Both the position numbers and the translations under genes were made by a program. From an uncultured Sulfurovum sp. (GTDB lineage Bacteria > Campylobacterota > Campylobacteria > Campylobacterales > Sulfurovaceae), in contig CACVAP010000053.1 in the NCBI GenBank assembly GCA_902727895.1, forward strand, positions 1 to 64,000: DNA of 64,000 nucleotides. Reading direction: 5' to 3'. The notes under the pieces are model-generated. The model saw only the letters and a list, made by a program, of their open reading frames with translations, did no database searches and was not told the origin of the DNA. Of the stretch, positions 55,243-64,000 are shown piece by piece. Each line of letters begins with the position of its first letter. Positions within the stretch are counted from its first letter, which is position 1.

Positions 55243-55971
55243 TTATTTTACCGAGACCATTTTTCGTCTCATGTAAGCAATTTTATTTTGTAACGGTAAG
55301 TTTTTTGGACAGTGATCTTCACAACCAAGTAAAGACATACATCCAAATACACCATCATCATCACCAATAAGCTCATAAAAGTCTTCATCCGTTCGTTGAT
55401 CATGTGGATCCATTTGAAATCTTGCTACTCTATTTAAACCAACAGCTCCTACAAAGTTAGGACGCATGAGTTTTGTCGCACATGAAGCAAGACAAAGCCC
55501 ACACTCAATACATCTATCAAGTTCAAAAACTTCTTCTGCAACTTTAGGTTCAACTTTTGCTTCAACTTTTGAGATATCAGTCTCTTCATTGGTAACAATC
55601 CATGACTCTACACGTTTTGACATCTCATCCATCCATTTACCTGTGTTAACCGATAAATCTTTAATAAGTTCAAATGCTGGCATAGGAAGTAGGGTAATTA
55701 CACCCTCTGGATAAGTACTGGTAAGTGTTCTACAAGCAAGTACTGGTTTTCCATTAACAACCATTCCACAAGACCCACAGATACCTGCACGACAAACAAA
55801 ATCGTAAGAGAGATCTGCATCTTGGTTTGAACGGATGCTGTTAAGTGCAATAAAAAGTGTCATCCCAGGAGTTTCTTCCAGTTTGTAGTCTACAAATCTT
55901 GGTTCAACAGTTTTATCTTGAGGGTCATACTTTAAGATGGATATTGTTATTTCTCTGTTTGCCTGACTCAT
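55243..55971 (-). CDS. frdB: fumarate reductase iron-sulfur subunit
   Basis: 242 residues. Three clusters are visible: [2Fe-2S] ([16 protein letters not shown], then C in PVLAC), [4Fe-4S] ([11 protein letters not shown]) and [3Fe-4S] ([14 protein letters not shown]). It passes electrons between the flavin of FrdA and the haems of FrdC. It begins two bases after frdA. Confidence 0.95.
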   Translation of the reverse strand: MSQANREITISILKYDPQDKTVEPRFVDYKLEETPGMTLFIALNSIRSNQDADLSYDFVCRAGICGSCGMVVNGKPVLACRTLTSTYPEGVITLLPMPAFELIKDLSVNTGKWMDEMSKRVESWIVTNEETDISKVEAKVEPKVAEEVFELDRCIECGLCLASCATKLMRPNFVGAVGLNRVARFQMDPHDQRTDEDFYELIGDDDGVFGCMSLLGCEDHCPKNLPLQNKIAYMRRKMVSVK

Positions 55972-55973
55972 AA

Positions 55974-57956
55974 TTAATCACCTACTCTTTCATTTTTCTG
56001 TTTGTAGTTCATTGGTAAGTCAAAGTCCATGAGTGCCTCTTGGATTTCATGTCTGTCTTTACCTGCTGCTTGCATTTCTTTTGTTAAGTTGTCAACTTCT
56101 GCTTGACGTACACTCGCATCTTCATGCTCAATGGTCATACCTTTTGCTCCATATCCTCTAAAGGCTGGAGGCATTTCCATGGTCTTAATGTCTATGTCTT
56201 CATAAGTAATGGTTGGTTCTAAATCTTCATCACTTTTCCATGAAGTAAGGGTACGTTTTAACCAGTTTTCATCATCTCTTTTAAGGAAATCTTCACGATA
56301 GTGAGCTCCTCTTGATTCTGTTCTTTCTCTTGCACCTTTAGCCACACAAAGTGCTAGTTTTAACATTTTAGGAACACGGTATGCTTCTTCAAGTTCAGGG
56401 TTGTTATGCATTTTAGTAGAAGCAATTTTGAGCTTTTTACTTCTTTCAAGAAGCTCTTTTAATTCCTCTACGGCATCTGCTAGATTTTTTCCATCTCTGA
56501 AAATACCTACTTTGTCATCCATGATTTCTTGCATACGTTCTTTAATCTTAAAGACATTTTCTGTACCTTGTCCTTTTACCAGACCTTCAAGATATGTTTG
56601 TTGCTCTTCAAGCTTTTTACTAATAGTAGCTGTTGAGATTTCAACATCATTGTTTGCACAGAAGTCGGCAAAATAGTTACCAATAATCATTCCAGCAACA
56701 ACGGTTTCTGAAACGGAGTTTCCACCTAGACGGTTGAACCCATGTAAATCCCAACATGCTGATTCTCCACAAGAGAATAAACCTGCCATGTTTTGTGATT
56801 CACCTGTTGGGTTAATTCTTATTCCACCCATTGAGTAGTGTTGCATTGGACGTACTGGCATCCAACCTTTTTCACCTTCAACAGCAGGATCAATTCCGTT
56901 AAATACTTGGCTAATCTCTTGTACATCACGAAGGTTTTTCTCAATATGCTCACGACCTAAAATAGAAATGTCTAACCATAAGTGGTCACCATATGGAGAA
57001 GGTACTCCTTTACCATTTCTAATGTGTTCCATCATTCTACGTGAAACAACATCTCTTGATGCTAACTCTTTTTTCTCTGGCTCATAGTCTGGCATAAAAC
57101 GGTGTCCATCAACATCACGTAAAAGACCACCATCACCACGACAACCCTCAGTTAAAAGGATTCCAGAAGGAACAATAGGAGTAGGGTGAAACTGTACAGC
57201 TTCCATATTTCCTAAAGTTGCAACACCAGTTTCTAAGGCTAAGGCTGCTCCAATTCCTTCACAGATTACTGCATTGGTAGTAGACTTATAAAGTCTTCCA
57301 TAACCACCCGTTGCAATACAAGTTCCTTTTGAAACATAAGCTTCAAGTTCTCCTGTAATTAAATCTCTTACAATCGCTCCATAACAACGGTTGTTTTCGT
57401 GAATAAGTGAAATCGCTTCTTTTCTATCACGAACATCTACATCATGTTTTAACGCTTCGTTTGCCACAGAGAAAAGCATGGTGTGACCTGTTGCATCAGC
57501 TGTGTAACATGTTCTCCATTTTTTAGTTCCACCAAAGTCACGAGACATAATCAGTCCATGACGGTCTTGATCTTCTGTAATCGTTGTTTGTTTCGCATTA
57601 ATAATAGCTGTTCTTGCACCTTCTTGAACACGCGTCCAAGGGACACCCCAAGCAGCTAATTCTCTAATTGCTTTTGGTGCAGTATGTACGAACATTCTTG
57701 CTACTTTTTGATCACAACCCCAGTCAGAACCTTTAACAGTATCTGCAAAGTGTAAATCTTCATTATCACCCTCAGACATCTTTGAGTTTCCTAAAGAAGC
57801 TTGCATTCCCCCTTGTGCTGCTGCACTATGAGAACGTTTTACAGGTACTAACGAAAGTACGATGGTATTTAAACCTTTTTTTTGTGCTGCCACACTCGCA
57901 CGTAAACCTGCTAAACCACCACCAATAACCAATGCATCACAATAATGTACTTTCAT
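55974..57956 (-). CDS. frdA: fumarate reductase flavoprotein subunit
   Basis: 660 residues. The FAD loop [18 protein letters not shown], the covalent-FAD His in [16 protein letters not shown], and the active-site Arg region ([16 protein letters not shown]) are present. In frdCAB enzymes this subunit reduces fumarate to succinate with electrons from menaquinol, and can run in reverse; it could serve fumarate respiration and the reductive TCA cycle. It overlaps frdC by one base. Confidence 0.95.
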   Translation of the reverse strand: MKVHYCDALVIGGGLAGLRASVAAQKKGLNTIVLSLVPVKRSHSAAAQGGMQASLGNSKMSEGDNEDLHFADTVKGSDWGCDQKVARMFVHTAPKAIRELAAWGVPWTRVQEGARTAIINAKQTTITEDQDRHGLIMSRDFGGTKKWRTCYTADATGHTMLFSVANEALKHDVDVRDRKEAISLIHENNRCYGAIVRDLITGELEAYVSKGTCIATGGYGRLYKSTTNAVICEGIGAALALETGVATLGNMEAVQFHPTPIVPSGILLTEGCRGDGGLLRDVDGHRFMPDYEPEKKELASRDVVSRRMMEHIRNGKGVPSPYGDHLWLDISILGREHIEKNLRDVQEISQVFNGIDPAVEGEKGWMPVRPMQHYSMGGIRINPTGESQNMAGLFSCGESACWDLHGFNRLGGNSVSETVVAGMIIGNYFADFCANNDVEISTATISKKLEEQQTYLEGLVKGQGTENVFKIKERMQEIMDDKVGIFRDGKNLADAVEELKELLERSKKLKIASTKMHNNPELEEAYRVPKMLKLALCVAKGARERTESRGAHYREDFLKRDDENWLKRTLTSWKSDEDLEPTITYEDIDIKTMEMPPAFRGYGAKGMTIEHEDASVRQAEVDNLTKEMQAAGKDRHEIQEALMDFDLPMNYKQKNERVGD

Positions 57957-58726
57957 TATGCCACCTCCACTTTATCTATTTGGTACACCATGGCAGTGCT
58001 TGGCACATAGCGTTCTCCGACATTATGTCTATGGTCGTATCCAATTTTCATGTAAGCACCCAGTGTTGTGAATCCTAAAATCAAGAAGAACCATGTCAAA
58101 TAATTTTTTACTTTTTTCAATGTTTTTCTTGTTTTTCTTGGATCTTCACCATCAAACCATCCCCACTTCACACATAATCTGTAAAGACCAATGGTTCCAT
58201 GAAATTCAACAGCCAATAAAAGTAAAATAAATAGAGGCCACATCCATCCAGACCAAATTCTGTCTGCACTTGCGTATGGTCCAATCTGATCAGGGTTGGT
58301 CATAATGATGTAAATATGAATCGACCCTAAGAAGAACATCGCAAACCCTGTAAAGGCTTGAATAAACCAAAGTTTTGTATCTTCATGATTTAAAGTACTA
58401 GATGTTTCTTTGATAACTTTGTATTGTTTATAGTTAGCTGGTAGCTTACGCATACCCAAGAAAGCATGTACTATAAATACAACAAAAATAAAGAAAGCGA
58501 AACCCGAAACTAAAATAGGGGCACCACCTTCAAATAAAAAGCTTCCTTCAAAAAATTTAGTGACTGAATACATAAAGTCTTTACTGACCAAAATAGAGGA
58601 GACCATAAGCATATGCCCCCACATGAAAAGACCCAGTATTAGTCCTGAACCACTTTGAAAGTAATCCAATCTCGCTGGCATCCGACTTTTTTTCATACCC
58701 ATGTTGCTGCTCTTTGTAGTATTCAT
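57956..58726 (-). CDS. frdC: fumarate reductase cytochrome b subunit
   Basis: 256 residues, five membrane helices, the size of the di-haem FrdC of Wolinella and Campylobacter. Conserved His residues lie in [32 protein letters not shown] and [11 protein letters not shown]. It anchors FrdAB and oxidises menaquinol. It is the first gene of the operon and is preceded by a 263-base gap with a TCG repeat. Confidence 0.94.
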   Translation of the reverse strand: MNTTKSSNMGMKKSRMPARLDYFQSGSGLILGLFMWGHMLMVSSILVSKDFMYSVTKFFEGSFLFEGGAPILVSGFAFFIFVVFIVHAFLGMRKLPANYKQYKVIKETSSTLNHEDTKLWFIQAFTGFAMFFLGSIHIYIIMTNPDQIGPYASADRIWSGWMWPLFILLLLAVEFHGTIGLYRLCVKWGWFDGEDPRKTRKTLKKVKNYLTWFFLILGFTTLGAYMKIGYDHRHNVGERYVPSTAMVYQIDKVEVA

Positions 58727-58775
58727 AATCTTCCTCGTACAGTAATTTTATATTTATTATCTTACCCCTAAATAA

Positions 58776-58797
58776 TCGTACAATAGTCGCAATTTTA
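58776..58797 (+). promoter_or_regulatory. 11-bp-spaced TCG repeat upstream of frdC
   Basis: TCGTACAATAG is followed by TCGCAATTTTA, so TCG recurs after 11 bases (58776 and 58787), 50 bases before the frdC start. The layout is like that before nuoA, gltA and the adenylate-kinase-like gene. Confidence 0.4.
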
Positions 58798-58947
58798 TAA
58801 ATATTTAGCGATTCTTTTGTTGTAATATATTTTATTTAAATAATGTACAGCTATAAATTAAGATTTATTTAATCTTTTTAATTCTCTTTTTCTCTATTTT
58901 TAATAAACAGTGACCCTTATATGGGCTATATGAAATTTGAATAAATG

Positions 58948-58953
58948 TATAAT
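58948..58953 (+). promoter_or_regulatory. extended -10 box of the histidine kinase gene
   Basis: TGTATAAT lies about 40 bases before the kinase start in very AT-rich DNA; no -35 is seen. Confidence 0.4.
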
Positions 58954-58989
58954 AAATTTTAATTTATTCAAATAAATAAGGTTAATAAC

Positions 58990-60054
58990 ATGGAAAAAGA
59001 AGTTTTTCTTGAAGACCAGCAATCTATCATCTTTAAAGAGGCATTAGATCATTCTCCAGAAGGAGCATATTGGTTTAATGAAGATGGGAAATTTGTTTAT
59101 GTAAATAAAGCCATTTGTACCATGAGTGGCTACACTCCTGAAGAATTTGAAAACATGTATCTTTCAGACCTTGACACAAGTATTCCTAAAGTAGAACTTC
59201 CATATTTAATGAATAAAATTTTCACTACTGATGATTGGTCTGCTGAAACAATCTATCAAAGAAAAAATGGAACGAGTTATCCCATTGAAGTACTTGGAAA
59301 TGGTTTTATTTATAATGGCAAAAAAGTTATTTGTGCTTTTGCCAGAGATATCACTCAGCGAACAATATTTAGAGAAAAATATTTAGATACTACCAGAGAA
59401 TTAAAAAAATCACTTAAAGAAAAAGAAGTACTTATTAAAGAGATACATCATCGTGTTAAGAATAACATGCAGATTATTTCTGCATTACTTGACATGCAAA
59501 GTAGAAGAAGTGATGATACTGTACTTAAAAATGCATTGCAAGAGAGTAGAAGCCGTATTCATACCATGGCTTTGGTACATGAACTACTTTATCTTGGAGA
59601 TAACCTTGCTTACATAGACCTTCCTACCTATATTAATAAACTGGTGTATGATATTAAGGAGTCTTGTACTTCAAATAGCAATCCAGTTAATTTTAAAATT
59701 GATATTGAACCCGTTTCTTTCTCTTCTAATAAGTGTATTCAGGTTGGAATGATTATTCATGAACTCGCCGTAAATGCATTTAAATATGCCTTTACGAGTA
59801 AAGATAATAATATTTTTCTAATGAAGCTTTCAGTTGTGGAAGAAGAGTATTGTGACTTTATAGAGCTTTATATTAAAGATAATGGAGATGGCTTTAGCCC
59901 TGTTAAAAAGCCCATGGAAAATAACTCTATAGGGATGACCTTGGTACATTCTATTGTAGAGGATCAATTAGATGGTTCAATTACTTATAGTACAGGTGCT
60001 GATGGCGTAGAATACAAAATAATTTTCCCGTATTTGGAGAGTATACATGACTAA
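58990..60054 (+). CDS. PAS-domain sensor histidine kinase, HisKA_2 type
   Basis: 354 residues, no membrane helix, so a cytosolic sensor. A PAS domain (about 12-130; GAYWFNEDGKFVYVNKAIC and CAFARDITQR) precedes the dimerisation helix with phospho-acceptor His (IKEIHHRVKNNMQIISALLD, about 155-175) of the HisKA_2 class, and a HATPase domain (NAFKYAF, IKDNGDGF, IGMTLVHSIVEDQL). The PAS ligand is unknown; redox or energy sensing is common. It overlaps its response regulator by eight bases. Confidence 0.9.
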   Translation: MEKEVFLEDQQSIIFKEALDHSPEGAYWFNEDGKFVYVNKAICTMSGYTPEEFENMYLSDLDTSIPKVELPYLMNKIFTTDDWSAETIYQRKNGTSYPIEVLGNGFIYNGKKVICAFARDITQRTIFREKYLDTTRELKKSLKEKEVLIKEIHHRVKNNMQIISALLDMQSRRSDDTVLKNALQESRSRIHTMALVHELLYLGDNLAYIDLPTYINKLVYDIKESCTSNSNPVNFKIDIEPVSFSSNKCIQVGMIIHELAVNAFKYAFTSKDNNIFLMKLSVVEEEYCDFIELYIKDNGDGFSPVKKPMENNSIGMTLVHSIVEDQLDGSITYSTGADGVEYKIIFPYLESIHD

Positions 60055-60826
60055 GAAAAAGATACTAATTATTGAAGATGAATCAGTTATTGCACTAAAT
60101 TTAAAAGAAGTACTTATTGATTTAGGATACGAACCCTGTGGAATTGCACCAAGTAGATACAAGACTTTAGCACTTTTAGAAAAAGGAATTAAACCTGATT
60201 TAATACTGATGGATATTTATCTTAAAGGTACAGTGACGGGTATAGAATTGGCGAAAGAGTTAAAAAATATTATTCCTGATATACCGGTTATATTTTTGAC
60301 AGCAAATTCAGAAATCTCTACGATTAAACAAGCAACTTCTTGTTATGCCTATGGGTATTTAATTAAACCTGTCAAAGAGAGAGAACTTCAGGCTAACATT
60401 GAGTTAGCACTTCAAAAATCTAGCTTAGATGTTAAAACAAAAGAAGAGCTCAAGAGTATGGAAAATGTAGCAAAAATATTGGAACATACCTTAGAGGAAA
60501 GTGGTAATGAAAAGTCGACACTTATTACGTTGAAGTACGGATATGTATTTTGTATAGAGACAAAAATACTCTATTTAAAAGAAGAGATGGTGAATCTTAC
60601 CGTTAAAGAAAGAGACCTTGTGGCACTTCTTTGCCAACAAAAAGGTAGCTATGTATCACGTGAACAAATAGAACATAGTATCTGGGTGAATGAACCAGCT
60701 GGAGAAGCTGCCTTTAGATCACTAATGTTTCGTGTTAGAAATAAGCTTCATAAAGATTTGATTGTTAACAGAAATAATATTGGGTATAAAATAGCGAGGA
60801 ACCCTAGCTCTTCGAGAGATAGTTAA
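60047..60826 (+). CDS. response regulator with OmpR-type winged-helix output
   Basis: 259 residues. The receiver domain (1-125) has acidic EDES, the phospho-acceptor Asp in LILMDIYL, Thr in FLTANS and Lys in YLIKPVKE. A linker of about 40 residues leads to a winged-helix DNA-binding domain (about 170-255: VNLTVKERDLVALLCQQKGS, SLMFRVRNKLHK, NNIGYKIA). It pairs with the upstream kinase. OmpR-type domains bind direct repeats of 10-11 bases, so the TCG repeats before frdC and the adenylate-kinase-like gene on both sides are candidate sites. Confidence 0.92.
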   Translation: MTKKKILIIEDESVIALNLKEVLIDLGYEPCGIAPSRYKTLALLEKGIKPDLILMDIYLKGTVTGIELAKELKNIIPDIPVIFLTANSEISTIKQATSCYAYGYLIKPVKERELQANIELALQKSSLDVKTKEELKSMENVAKILEHTLEESGNEKSTLITLKYGYVFCIETKILYLKEEMVNLTVKERDLVALLCQQKGSYVSREQIEHSIWVNEPAGEAAFRSLMFRVRNKLHKDLIVNRNNIGYKIARNPSSSRDS

Positions 60827-60835
60827 GAAGAAAGC

Positions 60836-60873
60836 GTAGATAAGAAGGTTACGCTATGTTCCTTCTTATCTAC
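60836..60873. terminator. bidirectional terminator
   Basis: A perfect 13-bp stem (GTAGATAAGAAGG / CCTTCTTATCTAC) with a 12-base loop sits between the response regulator and the convergent thioesterase gene. Confidence 0.7.
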
Positions 60874-60885
60874 CATAAACAATTT

Positions 60886-61290
60886 TTATAATTGTTCTCT
60901 GATATAGTCAGCAATATCATCACGTAATACTTCTCTTACATTACGAGGCTTTTTATTTTCATCAACAATTACAAAAGTAAAGGTGGCATTGGTAACAGAA
61001 TATTCGTCATGTGTTTCTCTACATTTTATTTGTACATCGACAGCTACTTTCACTGAACTGTTTCCAACTTTTACTATTTCTGTATAAATGGTAAAAATAG
61101 CACCACTGTAAACAGGACGTAAAAAGTTCATGTCACTAACTGCTGCTGTAACAGCAGGTGATATAAGTATGTCTTCTATGGCAATTGATGCTGCTTTATC
61201 CATTTGTCCCATAAGCCAGCCACCAAAAACTGTCCCAGCATGGTTTAAATCTGTGGGGAAGACGCGTCCTCTTATTGATATTACTTTCAT
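60886..61290 (-). CDS. acyl-CoA thioesterase, hotdog fold (YciA-like)
   Basis: 134 residues. The catalytic segment LNHAGTVFGGWLMGQMDKAAS contains the Asp and Asn typical of hotdog thioesterases, followed by FLRPVYSGAIFTIY. It hydrolyses acyl-CoAs; chain length is unknown. The ribosome binding site is GAAAGAGG, close to the ATG. Confidence 0.88.
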   Translation of the reverse strand: MKVISIRGRVFPTDLNHAGTVFGGWLMGQMDKAASIAIEDILISPAVTAAVSDMNFLRPVYSGAIFTIYTEIVKVGNSSVKVAVDVQIKCRETHDEYSVTNATFTFVIVDENKKPRNVREVLRDDIADYIREQL

Positions 61291-61322
61291 ATTTACCTCT
61301 TTCGTTGTTTAAAAATTATGAT

Positions 61323-61346
61323 AACAAGGTGAATGAATTCCTTGTT
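61323..61346 (-). terminator. hairpin after the adenylate-kinase-like gene
   Basis: AACAAGG and CCTTGTT flank ten bases, 26 bases after the stop; the minus strand continues ATCATAATTTTT. Confidence 0.45.
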
Positions 61347-61371
61347 TACAGCAGGCTGAGTTCAATTATTA

Positions 61372-61839
61372 TTAAATGTTTCCTAATCTAGGAAGTACAA
61401 TTAATTCAGTGACAGAACAGATATTAGATAAGTATTCTTCACTACTTTGTACTTTTAAAAGCCCCTTCTCCTTGTAGAAGGATTGGATTTCTTTTAAATT
61501 CTTTTTATCTAATTCATCTTCTGCTTTTACTAGGGTGTGTTCCATACGCTCTTCTCTTATTTCGTCTTTGGCTTCTAAGTTGAGTACCAAAGTTAATTCT
61601 ATATCTTCTTCTTCTTTTAATTTTCCATCTAAGGCATACATCTCTTCAGTTGTTCGAGGATAACCATCAAGCAAGACACCTTTTGTGTTAAAACCTTCTA
61701 CTTCCTTAAAAATAGTATCAATGGATTTCCCCTCAGTAGAGTAATAAGTTAAACACTCTGAGTGTCTATCACATAAATAACGCGCATTTTTGGTACGTCC
61801 TGTACCCTCCAGTCCTGTGATTAAAAATAATTTTTTCAT
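61372..61839 (-). CDS. degenerate adenylate-kinase-like P-loop protein
   Basis: About 155 residues from the ATG preceded by AAGG; the track start (61896) adds 19 residues that reach towards the promoter repeats. It keeps the order of a nucleoside monophosphate kinase: FLITGLEGTGRTKNARYLC (P-loop), and LLDGYPRTTEEM (the D-G-Y-P-R-T motif). However, the invariant P-loop Lys is Arg, the LID domain is missing, and the length is well below the usual 190-215. It may bind nucleotides without catalysing transfer. A true adk is expected elsewhere. Confidence 0.65.
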   Translation of the reverse strand: MKKLFLITGLEGTGRTKNARYLCDRHSECLTYYSTEGKSIDTIFKEVEGFNTKGVLLDGYPRTTEEMYALDGKLKEEEDIELTLVLNLEAKDEIREERMEHTLVKAEDELDKKNLKEIQSFYKEKGLLKVQSSEEYLSNICSVTELIVLPRLGNI

Positions 61840-61889
61840 GAAATCAACCTTTTTTTTTGATTTTATATAATTAATAGTAGCTGAAGATG

Positions 61890-61922
61890 TTCGCAAAGTA
61901 TTCGCAAATTATTCGCGAATAA
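61890..61922. promoter_or_regulatory. three 11-bp tandem repeats upstream of the adenylate-kinase-like gene
   Basis: TTCGCAAAGTA, TTCGCAAATTA and TTCGCGAATAA follow each other without gaps, 51-83 bases before the start. The regular 11-base period suggests a protein-binding array. Confidence 0.5.
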
Positions 61923-62251
61923 GAAATATCTTTATAATTAGAATTAATAATTAAATAAAACATTAACTGTTTATTGGGTAATTAGAGGGAAGTAATTGCT
62001 TAAATTTAAAGGATTATAGATTAGCGATAAACTTGTTGAAGATAGGTTATTGTGGATGATTATGAAAATAATAGAGTAGCTTTCACCCTGACCAAATAAA
62101 GTCGGGTGGGAAAGAAAATATAAAGTAAAAGCTAATTAATAAGAGTCTAAAAATAATTTAAGTGAGGGAAAAACGATATGAACGACTCTCATAACAGCAT
62201 TATAGTATCAAGTTGTGTTCTAATTGTGAAAATTTAGAAATTTGTTATAAT
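61923..62251. other. intergenic region with a bulged hairpin, no ORF
   Basis: The stretch is AT-rich with no credible ORF. One imperfect hairpin (CTTTCACCCTGAC and GTCGGGTGGGAAAG around CAAATAAA, near 62080-62114) is unusually GC-rich for the region and could belong to a small RNA. I could not match it to a known RNA family. Confidence 0.35.
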
Positions 62252-63028
62252 TTATGAATGTTTAAATTTGTACATCATGATTGAGGCTGCTACGGCGACG
62301 TTAAAACTCTTAATATTTTCTTCCATCTCTATGTGAACTACCTCGGAACATAAATCTAAAATTTCTTGGGAGATACCATGTCCCTCATGACCCATAAGTA
62401 AAACCCATTTATCTGAAACCTTTATGTCTGAGAGGGCTGTAGAGTCTTTTGTTATTTCAGCTGCATAAATGGTATAACCTTGCTCTTTTAGTGCTTCTAG
62501 AGTTACTTTAATGTCATCATAGAGATGTGTTTTTAAACGGCTTGTATGTCCCATAGAAACTCTTAAGGCACGTCTACCAAAAGGATGAGGTCCTTGCTTG
62601 GGGAGTAAATAGGAGTTTATGCCCAGTGCAGCAGCAGAACGGGCTATGGAACCTACATTTTCACTAGAGGTAATGTTGTCAAGCATGACAATGTTTTTGT
62701 CAAGTTTTTCAAGTGCTATCTGACTAGGGCGAATACCATGTAACATGACATTGTGGTGGACTTTATGCCCCACAATTTTTTGCATAAGTTCTTTTGTGGC
62801 AACATAGAGTTTAGCAATATTTTTCTTTTCTATAAGTGTTGTAAACTCATCATAGTATTCTTGAGTAGCAAAGATACTTTTGATTTCTATGTTAGTTTCT
62901 AAAATAAGATTAACAACTTTAGAAGAGTCAGCAATGAATGAGTTGTCTTCTGTAAAGGCATTATCACGAAGTTGTTGATAAATAAGTAGTTCTGGAATAT
63001 TAGGATTGTCTATGGTGATTAAATTCAT
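62252..63028 (-). CDS. SpoU/TrmH-family RNA 2'-O-methyltransferase
   Basis: 258 residues. The C-terminal SPOUT domain is clear: NITSSENVGSIARSAAALG (motif 1), LLMGHEGHGIS (motif 2) and IKSFNVAVAASIMMYKF (motif 3), forming the knotted SAM site. An N-terminal substrate-binding domain occupies about 1-105. It methylates ribose in tRNA or rRNA; the target is unknown. It begins 11 bases after the CAP-domain gene. Confidence 0.9.
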   Translation of the reverse strand: MNLITIDNPNIPELLIYQQLRDNAFTEDNSFIADSSKVVNLILETNIEIKSIFATQEYYDEFTTLIEKKNIAKLYVATKELMQKIVGHKVHHNVMLHGIRPSQIALEKLDKNIVMLDNITSSENVGSIARSAAALGINSYLLPKQGPHPFGRRALRVSMGHTSRLKTHLYDDIKVTLEALKEQGYTIYAAEITKDSTALSDIKVSDKWVLLMGHEGHGISQEILDLCSEVVHIEMEENIKSFNVAVAASIMMYKFKHS

Positions 63029-63039
63029 ACAGAATTATA

Positions 63040-64000
63040 TCAGTATTCGTTCTGTATATCCAAAGTTAAATGGTGTTTACCAATTCTTAATGTTTGTTTT
63101 CTTTGTACGCTAGAAAGTGCAGTAAGTTTAATGGTGTTTTTGTCAATAAACTCAATGTCCACATTAGAAGGGTAGGCAATGTCTCTTAACAAGTCTACTT
63201 TTGAACTTGGAGGAAAGTAAAAAATATGAGAGTCTGCTTCATTCATTTTAAAAACAGTATCATTGTTTTTAACTATATGTAGAGGCATTTGAAACTTTTG
63301 TGTTTGAAAGCTCCACTCTTTAGAAACAACTTCTTTATCAACAATAGCTAAAAACTTTACATGGTATTGGTTATTCCATTCAAGTCTTTTTAAAGGGAAC
63401 AGTACAAAGTCAAGTTTCTCTAAACGTTTATTTGGATCAGTCTTATGATCAAACTTTAGGGTATTGGTTATTTCAACATTGTTACTGTCAAAAAGTTGAA
63501 AGTTTAGCAGTTTTGCTTCTTTATGATACATTGAATTAAAAGAAATACTAATAGGAAAACCACTAACTCTATGTTCAGGAAGAGGATCTGGTAGCTCATC
63601 AAAAAATGCTGGTGGTACTTCTTTTTGAGTGTCAAAAGGGTAGATAATTACATTTTTATTACGCTTTTTATTAGCGTTTAGTGCCTGTTCTAGTTGTGAA
63701 CTGTTAACTTTCTCATTCTCTTTATAGAGTGTTTCAAGTGCATTTGAACTCATGTTGTAGACAAATGCTGTTTGTGTCTTTGTATTTTTGTTTTGACTTA
63801 TACCAATACCAACAGCATCTGAACGAAAGTCTAAGAAAGCAAAACGGTGATAAATGGCAGCAAAGAGTCCATCAATAGATGACTTATAGTTTTGGTTGTG
63901 TGTTGAAACATTTTCTATGACCTGAGGTGTAGCATAACCAGCATGGGTAACCCGAGCAGAAGCAAATTCTCCTGTAAAGTCTTGGTGGCTTTTATCTTGT
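63040..64000 (-). CDS. CAP-domain protein, 5' end outside the window
   Basis: The track begins this gene at 63753, but the frame stays open to the window edge, giving over 319 residues. The upstream part reads QDFTGEFASARVTHAGYATP and, further on, SIDGLFAAIYHRFAFLDF then DAVGIGIS, which is a CAP (SCP/PR-1-like) domain. The part after it (about 240 residues) is a beta-rich region with PISISFNSMYHKEAKLLNFQ, perhaps an immunoglobulin-like domain. CAP proteins are usually secreted; the signal peptide would lie outside the window. The function is unknown. Confidence 0.75.
   Translation of the reverse strand, partial: QDKSHQDFTGEFASARVTHAGYATPQVIENVSTHNQNYKSSIDGLFAAIYHRFAFLDFRSDAVGIGISQNKNTKTQTAFVYNMSSNALETLYKENEKVNSSQLEQALNANKKRNKNVIIYPFDTQKEVPPAFFDELPDPLPEHRVSGFPISISFNSMYHKEAKLLNFQLFDSNNVEITNTLKFDHKTDPNKRLEKLDFVLFPLKRLEWNNQYHVKFLAIVDKEVVSKEWSFQTQKFQMPLHIVKNNDTVFKMNEADSHIFYFPPSSKVDLLRDIAYPSNVDIEFIDKNTIKLTALSSVQRKQTLRIGKHHLTLDIQNEY

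Noticed and set aside
62080-62114. 6S RNA or another known structured RNA
   Set aside because: The hairpin has several bulges and I could not extend it to a known fold.
1-64000. CRISPR arrays, prophage or rRNA/tRNA genes
   Set aside because: No regularly spaced direct repeats of CRISPR size, no phage structural genes and no RNA gene signatures were seen by eye.

Overview
The window looks like a chromosomal segment of a Campylobacterota (Epsilonproteobacteria) bacterium, most plausibly Sulfurovum or a close relative. This is inferred from AT-rich DNA, an RNase J with a long basic N-terminal tail, malate:quinone oxidoreductase next to citrate synthase, a frdCAB fumarate reductase followed by two dynamin-like GTPases, a fused NuoCD, and NspC. 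No rRNA, tRNA, CRISPR array or complete transposon was seen.

Layout. 1-12 kb: housekeeping genes (OmpA-like protein, rnj-rsmA, hisF, a nucleoside phosphorylase-like gene, rlmN plus an unlisted 31-residue membrane peptide, an RluA-type pseudouridine synthase, purB, nrdA). 12-17 kb: a minus-strand cluster of two DUF4178 proteins, a Gly/Ser-rich peptide, a DUF350 membrane protein, a membrane-anchored spermidine synthase and nspC. 17.1-17.5 kb: two diverged tandem repeats with nested inverted repeats. 17.5-24.3 kb: truncated globin, a membrane protein, an ADP-ribosylglycohydrolase, gltA-mqo-glycosyltransferase, and an ankyrin protein. 24.3-33 kb: a metal (probably zinc) homeostasis island with two Fur-family regulators, a frameshifted znuA carrying an extra domain, a COG0523 GTPase, a divergent GTP cyclohydrolase II-like protein, a NicO-type transporter, a secreted His/Cys peptide, a TonB-dependent receptor and a His-rich lipoprotein. 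33-46.3 kb: the complete 13-gene nuo operon, including NADH-type NuoE and NuoF. 46.4-47.9 kb: toxin-antitoxin genes and a BrnT remnant. 47.9-58.7 kb: probably one long transcript frdC-frdA-frdB-DLP-DLP-TPP enzyme-aldehyde dehydrogenase. 59-64 kb: a PAS histidine kinase and its response regulator, a thioesterase, a degenerate adenylate-kinase-like gene, a SpoU methyltransferase and a partial CAP-domain protein.

How the parts work together. Complex I, fumarate reductase, citrate synthase and Mqo form the core of respiration and the (possibly reversible) TCA cycle. Upstream of nuoA, frdC, gltA and the adenylate-kinase-like gene I see TCG-type half-sites repeated every 11 bp, so a shared regulator is possible. 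In the metal island three palindromes of one geometry (AAATGC-N9-GCATTT or close) occur, two of them at promoters, which suggests a Zur-type operator.

The strongest leads for new biology are the metal island (inserted ZnuA domain, RibA-like paralogue, small secreted metal-binding peptide), the DUF4178/DUF350/aminopropyltransferase/NspC cluster, the 11-bp repeat regulon, and the paired elements at 17.1-17.5 kb.
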